Positions 56,836 through 64,000 of a stretch of DNA of 64,000 nucleotides are shown one piece after another (position 1 is the first letter of the stretch; the number at the start of each line of letters is the position of its first letter). Source of the stretch: Terebella lapidaria (Eukaryota > Annelida > Polychaeta > Terebellida > Terebellidae); contig OX424566.1 of the NCBI GenBank assembly GCA_949152475.1, forward strand, positions 17,507,177 to 17,571,176, written 5' to 3'. Under the pieces are notes generated by a model. The model saw only the letters and a program-made list of their open reading frames with translations, was not told where the DNA came from and ran no database searches. A program made the position numbers and the translations under genes.

Positions 56836-59055
56836 CTAGAAGGCTTCCGCCACCCACTCGCGTGAGCTAGATGGCACTGAATGTTCGTCGCAACCCTGTA
56901 GGCCAGTGGTGTCGCTGTCCGCGGGGTCGTAATAGGCCGCTATTTGCTCCAGGGTTGGTGTTTCCCCCTGAGTGACTTGTCCCATGGCACAGGACAGTTC
57001 TCCGTTAACGGGGTCGTCTTCCGCATATCCACTCACGGAAATGTTGGCACGTCGCGTGCCTCGGTGTCGATCTCTGGCTGTCCTCTGCTGGCGACTCTCT
57101 GCTTTAAGAACGGCCGTTAGTGCCTCACTGTAGCTGTTAAAAGTGAAGACACACAGTTTATCGGCAATGGGGTCGGGTTGGCCGTTAACGAATTGGGCAA
57201 TTACAGTTCGTTGCCGCGACTCTGGCGTGATGTCATCGAACACTTGCTCCGCCAGAGCTTGGAGTCGCTCCATATAGTGTTCCGCGTCCTCCTTTCGTTC
57301 CCTCTTGAGGAACAGGAAATCGTCCCGTTTGGACTGCCGACGGGGCGCGGGTTCCCAGCCCTCCAGGAGTTGGCGACGGAACTCCTCCCAGGGAGTGGCG
57401 ACGGGGATGTTTAGAGCTAACGCTTCAGCGCGGCCGCGCAGCGTGCTCCGGAAGGTCGTCGTCTTATTGAGGTCGGAGTAAGTGAAAGCCGCAGTAAATT
57501 GTTCGAAGCTCCGAATATACTGGGTGAGATTGCCTTCCTTGAAGGTCGCATGCCATTGAGCCGTTTTAGTCGTAGCCAACGTTTGGGGCTCAGACGTGAG
57601 TCTCTGTGGCGTGGGCGTGTCAACACTCACCGCAACTGCCGTAGTCGCTGTAGTGGCCGTCGGAGTCGGAACAGCCGAAGTCGCCGGAGCCGTTGTATCT
57701 GGGCCGATCGGGGTCGCGTTAGCGGGGGCGGTTGGTGCTGTCGTCGCGGAGACGACGAGCGATGCGGCGGGTGGTGCCGTCGCGTGACTGGGGTCGTGTG
57801 GTGCTTGTGCAGCGGGGGTCGGTTGACTGTATGGAGGCGTCACCCATGGTATCCCGACTGAGGGTGGGAATACAGCCGGTGGTGGATATCGGTATGCCGA
57901 TCCATCTGGGCCTACACCATGGTACACTAATCCGGGTTGTGCACCATGATAGCCGGTGTCAGCTATCACGCTGGGAACGCCACCATATCCGGGCGGTGGG
58001 TTCACGTAGCCGACATGCGGTGAATAGTATCCGACAGCTACTCCATTTGGAACACCGCTTGTTGCGCCAGGGTATCCGACTGGCGGTACACCATATCCGT
58101 TGGTGTTTCCGACTGATTGTGAGATCGGATGTCCGATCATTGGCACAACACTTTCTGCCGGAGCAGACACAACTTGATCTTGCGACGGATCGAAGCGCGG
58201 TTGTTCTCCGGTAGTCGGCGACGGTGGATGCGTGGTCGGCGCGGGAGCGCGTGTGTCAGAGGTCGACGTGTCGGGGTCGCAGGGTCGGCGACTTGACGTC
58301 GACGGTACTTGCCGAGGTCGCGCTTGCCGTGTGGTGGCGTGAGATTCTGTCGTCGCGTCGCGGGGTCGTTGCGGTCGTGGAGGTGTCGCGATCCTGGTAG
58401 CGGTCGTCGCCGGGATGCTCTCGGCTGTCACTCTCGCCTGGCTGGGTCGTGTGTACTCTACCACCGTTAGCTCGGTCGGTATGCGTGAGTACATTTCTGG
58501 CGCGGGGTCGTGCTGTCTCGGCGTCATGTGCGGCGCCAGGGGTCGATTCGCCGAATAAGCGCTCGGCGGAATCAGTTCCGGAACATTGTCAGACTGACAA
58601 ACCCACTGTCGTATCCGAGAGTTACTTGGTGGGTGTGTAACCATCGACGTATCTATGGTTACGGGCCGAACGTTTATCACTGAATGTTCTGGGTCGATAC
58701 GATTTTTGTCGGCAGAGTTTGATAGTCTCTGGGTCGTTCTAGCCGACGTAGCCGAATACGCTCTAGCGTGTGCACGCAGAATGTCACTTACTGTATGTGA
58801 CGGCGCGAGCGGGTCTTCGTCTAGGAACTCCTGCACCAGGTCTGCGGGCGGCGAAGACGATCTCAGGGTCGAATGGTCACCGAAGGAGTCGAACAGGCCG
58901 GTTGGTTGTTGCTCCAGTGACAGCGGGACCGTATCGCTCATGACGACTGAGCGGGGGCCGGAAGGTCGGAAGGCCGGGTTCGGATTGATCGTCACTTCAT
59001 CATCCGTGGGGTCGAGTGGCTCACCACGGGAGGCTCCCGGGGCCAATGCCATCAA
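56836..59055 (-). CDS. gag: gypsy gag (long disordered N-terminus plus capsid domain)
   Basis: About 739 codons; the first true ATG is at 59052. Residues about 1-470 are Pro/Thr/Ala-rich, with a Tyr-Gly-Pro repetitive stretch (about 320-410: YPGATSGVP, VGYVNPPPGYG). A helical capsid-type domain follows (about 475-640: PWEEFRRQLLEGWEP, HYMERLQALAEQVF, IADKLCVFTF), of the retrotransposon gag class. It would form the particle shell. It ends in TAG just before the zinc-knuckle segment. The N-terminal extension is much longer than usual for Ty3/gypsy gag. Confidence 0.88.
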   Translation of the reverse strand: MMALAPGASRGEPLDPTDDEVTINPNPAFRPSGPRSVVMSDTVPLSLEQQPTGLFDSFGDHSTLRSSSPPADLVQEFLDEDPLAPSHTVSDILRAHARAYSATSARTTQRLSNSADKNRIDPEHSVINVRPVTIDTSMVTHPPSNSRIRQWVCQSDNVPELIPPSAYSANRPLAPHMTPRQHDPAPEMYSRIPTELTVVEYTRPSQARVTAESIPATTATRIATPPRPQRPRDATTESHATTRQARPRQVPSTSSRRPCDPDTSTSDTRAPAPTTHPPSPTTGEQPRFDPSQDQVVSAPAESVVPMIGHPISQSVGNTNGYGVPPVGYPGATSGVPNGVAVGYYSPHVGYVNPPPGYGGVPSVIADTGYHGAQPGLVYHGVGPDGSAYRYPPPAVFPPSVGIPWVTPPYSQPTPAAQAPHDPSHATAPPAASLVVSATTAPTAPANATPIGPDTTAPATSAVPTPTATTATTAVAVSVDTPTPQRLTSEPQTLATTKTAQWHATFKEGNLTQYIRSFEQFTAAFTYSDLNKTTTFRSTLRGRAEALALNIPVATPWEEFRRQLLEGWEPAPRRQSKRDDFLFLKRERKEDAEHYMERLQALAEQVFDDITPESRQRTVIAQFVNGQPDPIADKLCVFTFNSYSEALTAVLKAESRQQRTARDRHRGTRRANISVSGYAEDDPVNGELSCAMGQVTQGETPTLEQIAAYYDPADSDTTGLQGCDEHSVPSSSREWVAEAF

Positions 59056-59096
59056 TGCCGGTCAGGTCTGGGTCGAAGATCCGAGACTAGCTCAGA

Positions 59097-59115
59097 TCCT
59101 GGTCTACGGCGCCAA
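59097..59115 (-). promoter_or_regulatory. primer-binding site next to the 5' LTR
   Basis: On the - strand TGGCGCCGTAGACCAGGA follows one base after the LTR. The TGG start fits pairing with a tRNA CCA end. I could not name the tRNA. Confidence 0.7.
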
Positions 59116-59868
59116 TGTGAAGAATACGGTTCTTTGGCCCGTATCAAGCCGAATGTCTGTAATGTCGTGCAAACAGACCAACAAGCCGGCAGTTCAATTC
59201 AAACTGTTTATTGTGGTGATAATGCCAATGTCCACACACACACCACAATCGGGGCCGCTCACACCTACGTCGGTGATTTCCCGGTCGAATTATATCCCTA
59301 TATATTATAGTCCTTCTTATATCTTCAATCACGTATATCCACAGTATATCTTTATATATCCACTTATACTTTCACGGCCGTTCTTCTTGTTACAATGCAA
59401 AACACGACCGTCTCCATTGAACACTTCCACTCAACTGCGCAGATTCTATGGGGCCGGGGGAACATGTGACTGTGTAATTTCCCGCCAAGTGCATGCGGTG
59501 TTGTGATTGGTGGGATGTATGCTGGTATGCGCTGATCTCACCGGGAAAGTGGGTTTCCCCGGCTCGTGTCAATACTTGTAATGCCTGTATCTGTGCTCGT
59601 GATGCGTGGGGTATGTGTGTCAAGTTCTATGTTTAGAAGTCAGTGCATGTGAAGGTCAAGGCCGAGTCTATTGGGTCGAATGTACCGAACAAATGGGGCC
59701 GCAGGTGCGTGGTTTGACCTGTGTGGGTAACCATGACTACATGGAGTTTATGCTTGTGATCGTATAGTGTGTACTTGTCCTGTATGTAAGTCATGTAGAA
59801 TGAATGTTTGTTGTGGAAATGTGTAGTGCGCAGGAGGGACGGGAGTTACAGTCGCTAAAATTACTACA
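59116..59868 (-). repeat. 5' LTR of the gypsy element
   Basis: 753 bp, TG...CA, four substitutions against the other LTR. The same TATA-like and AATAAA signals lie at about 59296-59313 and 59207-59212 on the - strand. It would drive the element's transcript leftwards. Confidence 0.95.
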
Positions 59869-59872
59869 TACA

Positions 59873-62800
59873 CAAGATAGCAGTACAAAATGTCATGCAT
59901 AGGCCTACGTAAATTAGGGAAAAATATAATGGTTAGATATCCAGCCAAATGCCATGAAGTGGATTTTCAGATCTTTTTTGACGCTACATTTACATTTTCA
60001 CCTTCAAAAACAAATGACTTGAAAGGTCATGCTTGTGCAAAATTAAATTGTCGACCAGATTTTGATTTGTTTATCGATTTGTTGAACGATTAAAGTCCAA
60101 CATGGGCTATTTTTTGTCGAAGTGTGAAACAAAAACGAAAACCACACCTACCTTTTACAGATTTGACTTCAAAGTTTAAAGCTATAATCACTTTTAGAAT
60201 TGACAATATGTATTCATTCTGCGATAGCTTTACTTTGTCTATAGGATGAGGAATCGTACAAGTTTGGGTCTGAAAGTGTGTTCTATGTGCCTAAATTGAG
60301 TTCCAAATCAAGATTCAAATTCGGGCGCATCAATTTTTTCCTCAAAGCGGCCCGCCTTGTGGGCGAGTTCCATACACAGTCTGATGACGTCATTGGTATT
60401 TGTCTAGATACTGTGGCAACCGGCAATGTAGGCAGGCCAATCATTCTCTATTCACTGTTTTCATGCACAATTAACGGCAATTTTCTGAGTATCTGTTGTC
60501 CAACTGTGCATATTTCCTATATATTCCCGACTATCTCGAGATGTACTTTCAAGCTTGCGTGACAAACAAGAATGCGAAATTTGGCTGATTTTATAATTGA
60601 TTCCAACTTTGAAGAAAAAATTGTGGCCAACGACGCACAACGACGACGGATGTTAAGCCCGATACACATTACGCGATATTATCGGCGATATGTAGCTGCG
60701 ATATTATCGATGATTAATTTATCGGCGATGTTTCTTATAGACATCAGGAGATATTGTCGCCGATATTATCGGCTACAAACTTGATGACGCCCAAAAAAAA
60801 AATAATAAGGGAGAGAATGAACATTCTAAAGGGGGGGGGGGATATCCCATAGTATCAACATACAAAGTTTCGGAAGATTCCATGAAGTGGTATCCGAGGA
60901 GAAGACGTTTGTATATTGCAATGTCCAAAATCGGGTGTCATGTACATGTGCCGTAGTGATGCAGTTCTATAGTTGATGAATATGCGTCTATATCGCATAT
61001 ATTCGCATGCGCCTAAAACTGAGAGACTGTAATGTTCCAACTGAAACCATTATTGACATTAGAGCGTTGGGGGCGAAGCCCCCAACTCTCTACATGTCTA
61101 TGTGCTGACTTTTTTATGGAGGTTTCATACCAACCTATCAACGTCCGTTTTGGCATGTAAACCTTTGTACACCTACTTCAAATAAGGATTTTCTTCGTCC
61201 TTGACATAAAATCTCTCGATTTGATGGCAAGCTTTGAATATTCCACAGATATATAATGCATAAATCGATGTGTTAGGTTTGAGAAAATTACGCAAAATGG
61301 TCAGCTCGTCTGAAAAACACCAAAATGGCGGAGTCGATGGAAATTCACGTTCCCAGAATGCAAAGCAAATTTTACCGCAATGACGCGTACTTTGGAACGC
61401 ACAATTTTCTGTGCAGCATTTTGTGCATGCATGTACATGTAACTTTGCGTGTGGCTTTTTTTTGGCATTATCAAGTAAACACAACGATTCGTCTGCGGTA
61501 CCACGACTACATTTACCGTAATTTGACATATTTTATCACTTGAGAAGTTGTTCCTTGCTGGGTTGCGAAACCGTTTTATTTTAAACTGGTCTTTCAATTT
61601 GCTCAGTATGCATGTGTTTTCTATATCATGATATCAGATGCAGATATTCCTCATAGTTCCCAATATTTTAAGGATATTTTATGAGCTTCAATATCATTTA
61701 ATCAGGCGTATCTGTTTCATTGAGTTCAAAAAACATGTTTACTTATTAGGAATATGATTGAAGTACGATTATGTGTTTCATCATAATATAAGGAATGAAT
61801 TGGAATCATGTGGGGCATGATATGGTTCAGTTTTCATTTTTTTTGCAGGTGGGGGGTGGACGGGGGGGGGGGGGGTAACGTTGTGTAAGATACATTCAGC
61901 TGTCGTGCTGCTGATGATGTGCTCGAGCTCTAATGTCATCTCCCGCAGTTAGCTGCATTTTCTTGTTCACATATATATCAGTGTAGATTCTAGTAGGTTG
62001 TTCCCTATAAAACTTATAAATAGACTGTAATTAAACAATTAAGAAGTAAATAATGACCGGGGGAAGGGCTATGAATGGATATTAGGTGGACCTAATATTA
62101 GGTGATTATTATTCATTGAGTAAATAGTCGCCTCTTACGATGTTATTAAGTACGTATTTCACAGGTAATAGAATATTCCTCTCCAAATACTAATTTACTA
62201 TTTTCCGAATGACGTAAGTCATGCGCCCCGCCAATCAAATACAAGATAGCGAATACATTATGATAAAGAAAACATTGTATGACCAAAAGAGGAATACCTA
62301 CAACACATGAATAAACAGTGTAGATATATTTGCTGCTATATAATATAACCAATTTTACCATCATTATAATTCAACACAAAATGTTCTTTAGCAAATAACG
62401 CAATCCTGAGCAAAATACCGAAATGTGTCTTTTTGCTCCAAGCGAATTATTTGAAGGGCATATTCCCGGTTTGGTCATACAATATTTTCTAAATATCTAA
62501 ATATTCGGTTCTCGTCATGATGTGCGATATATTTTGATGATGAAGCAAAATAAATTTACTCAAATAAATACAACAATAATGTTTTTCGCAGCATTTTTTT
62601 GGCGAAAATGTTTTAGCCATGGTGTGTATTATAGCCGAATGAGCCGAGTACGGGCATCAATAATGTACGGCAATCTCATTAATTAATTCTTTCAACTGTT
62701 TATTTATTTCGTGGGAAAATCCTTGGTTAAACACAAATATCTACAGAATATTACCAAAGATTGTAAGAAGTACAAAGATTGTAAGAAGTATTTCTTACAA

Positions 62801-63669
62801 TCTTTGATATTACTTTAGAGTGCAAACACAGGGTAGGACACGGAAAGATGATGCATGTATAAGCCTATGCAGAAGGAGGTGGATCCAGGGGTGGAGGGGT
62901 GGGGGAAGCACGGGGAGCCATGGATGGGGAGAAAATGACCGTTACGGTAACGAAAATCGATAGGCTACGGCACATACACAAATATTACCCTGGTGTATGA
63001 CATGTTACCTACAGATTACTTTACCGGAATCACAAAAAAAACCCTTGGAACCCGATTGTCCAGGCCTATAAACACTTTGCTGTGGGACTCAGATCTGGAG
63101 TTGGTCTGACCCCATAGGAACATGGTACGGTGGAACCAATGGAGAGGATGCACCCCCCCCCCCCCTACAAAAAGGGTGGGGATGAAGTATGTATTACTTT
63201 CATGAGCTATGAAGCTTGTAAAAATGCAATGCATCAGACCTATAGCTAGCAACTTTGCAAAATAAATTGTGAGGTGAATTTTTCAGTTGACCAAAAAATA
63301 TATATTTTCGACTTTACACTCTCGAAAAATTGTATTCCTATGGAAATGCACATGGATATATGCACACAGAGCCCAAAACGAAAACGTTCTCACTCTTTGA
63401 ATCCAGAACACTGCAGTACTGAACCATCCCAAATCCCGGATTGGACAGTGTAGGCCTATCACTAGGCTATCAGAGATAAATTTAAGACAATTGTGGGGGG
63501 AAAAAAGCCCCAGAATGTGATGAAATTCAATGCCATAGATCTATATGCACTAGAAATTATGCCTATACAGTGCTCCCCCAATGAAAATCCTGGATCCGCC
63601 ACTGTATGCAGAGCGAGATACATGTAGCACCATATAAATACCGCGCGGGCCTAGCAGCTGATCTCTGCA
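59873..63669. other. intergenic, no confident gene
   Basis: AT-rich with short frames only. It contains a run of GCGATATTATCG-like palindromes (60670-60775), G tracts (about 60830-60840 and 61861-61876), a GGGGCGAAGCCCC hairpin (61070-61082), a C tract (63152-63164) and the hairpin listed separately. Confidence 0.5.
62755..62806. repeat. direct repeat plus 15-bp hairpin
   Basis: CAAAGATTGTAAGAAGTA occurs twice in a row (62755-62772, 62773-62790). The second copy pairs with TTCTTACAATCTTTG (62792-62806) across a very short loop. Confidence 0.9.
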
Positions 63670-63990
63670 TCAGATGACATGCCCCTGTGGCCTATCTCTA
63701 CACATTTCACACACTTGAGTGTAGGCGGATTTTTGGGTTTGGTGATATTCACACGTCGTTCCAAAGACTTCGGTCACCTCCACCCATGCCCTCCACTTCT
63801 TATCTCTATTGTTGTACTCTTTTAGGAACGAATTATATAAAACTGGACGATTCTTGTACTCCTGAACTAACAGGTCCTCTTTCTGCCTCGTCCACTCCAT
63901 GTTCACACACGTGGCACGCCGCATTTCAAACCTTGCGCGGATAATATCACGTGACATTTTGAAGGCCCGTAATTGGCTGAACTCTGACAT
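63670..63990 (-). CDS. probable exon of a MADF-domain protein
   Basis: The 106-codon frame contains WTRQKEDLLVQEYKNRP, VLYNSFLKEYNNRDKKWRAW and VEVTEVFG, the pattern of the first two helices of a MADF (Adf-1/SANT-like) DNA-binding domain. The third helix expected after VFG is missing in this frame, so a splice donor probably lies near 63750 (CGTGTGAA) and the 3' part of the frame is likely intronic. The next exon was not found. It could also be from a transposon-related MADF gene. The start is uncertain, with internal ATGs at 63957 and 63900. Confidence 0.55.
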   Translation of the reverse strand: MSEFSQLRAFKMSRDIIRARFEMRRATCVNMEWTRQKEDLLVQEYKNRPVLYNSFLKEYNNRDKKWRAWVEVTEVFGTTCEYHQTQKSAYTQVCEMCRDRPQGHVI

Positions 63991-64000
63991 TCTCGACGAA

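Larger units (their letters stand above)
46583..59868 (-). mobile_element. 13.3-kb Ty3/gypsy LTR retrotransposon with an extra 3' coding region
   Basis: Two 753-bp LTRs bound an 11.8-kb interior. Direct 4-bp repeats TACA flank the whole (46579-46582 and 59869-59872). Order in the element (- strand): LTR, primer-binding site, gag, CCHC, protease-RT-RNase H-integrase, GPY/F-like tail, about 1.4 kb of noncoding DNA, ORF3, purine tract, LTR. Protease before RT and integrase last is the Ty3/gypsy arrangement. The LTRs differ at only four positions, so insertion is recent. Length is well above the usual 5-9 kb because of the region 3' of pol. No envelope-like protein was recognised. Confidence 0.95.

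Noticed and set aside
58655-59506. 283-codon + strand frame overlapping gag and the 5' LTR
   Set aside because: It is antisense to gag, runs into the LTR where a near-identical + strand frame exists in the other LTR, and shows no domain. It is a shadow of GC-rich coding DNA.

Overview
This is eukaryotic nuclear DNA from an invertebrate animal. The genes are split by introns with GT-AG boundaries (one GC-AG), intergenic DNA is AT-rich and dense in foldback elements and satellite arrays, and the proteins are animal families. The repeat flavour (many short TIR elements carrying tandem arrays, TACATGTA-type words, a large Ty3/gypsy element) fits a marine lophotrochozoan or basal deuterostome. I cannot fix the phylum from sequence alone.

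Layout. At the left edge (197-1493, + strand) lie the last five exons of deoxyhypusine synthase (DHPS). From 1.6 to 9.4 kb there are only repeats: two TIR elements with internal 132-, 120- and 134-bp arrays, a foldback element, and a 566-bp tandem duplication. A two-exon type II carbohydrate sulfotransferase (CHST8-14 type) is on the - strand at 9466-10699. From 14.3 to 42.4 kb there is a tandem array of three intact three-exon cytochrome P450 genes on the + strand (14266-16892, 21999-26138, 35268-42374), each about 510 aa with an ER signal anchor. They share promoter and 3' flanking sequence, and their introns are loaded with MITEs, palindromic arrays and a large nested inverted repeat. Between them lie a decayed sulfotransferase fragment (19.5 kb), a retroelement fragment (27.4 kb) and a broken LINE (28.4-30.5 kb). 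From 46583 to 59868 there is one 13.3-kb Ty3/gypsy retrotransposon on the - strand, with 753-bp LTRs that differ at 4 sites and a TACA target duplication. Besides gag and pol it carries a long unidentified region (ORF3) downstream of pol. The right edge holds a probable MADF-domain exon on the - strand (63.7-64.0 kb).

How it fits together. DHPS is a housekeeping gene for eIF5A hypusination and is probably unrelated to its neighbours. The P450 cluster grew by tandem duplication of a unit that includes promoter and 3' flank, and its coding sequences look mosaic, as if gene conversion had acted. All three copies lack the usual acidic residue in the I-helix oxygen-activation motif while keeping the haem-binding cysteine, so unusual chemistry is possible. 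The strongest candidate for something undescribed is the gypsy element: oversized, recently inserted, with an unrecognised third coding region and an element-wide excess of the strand-biased words GGGTCG/GGGCCG.
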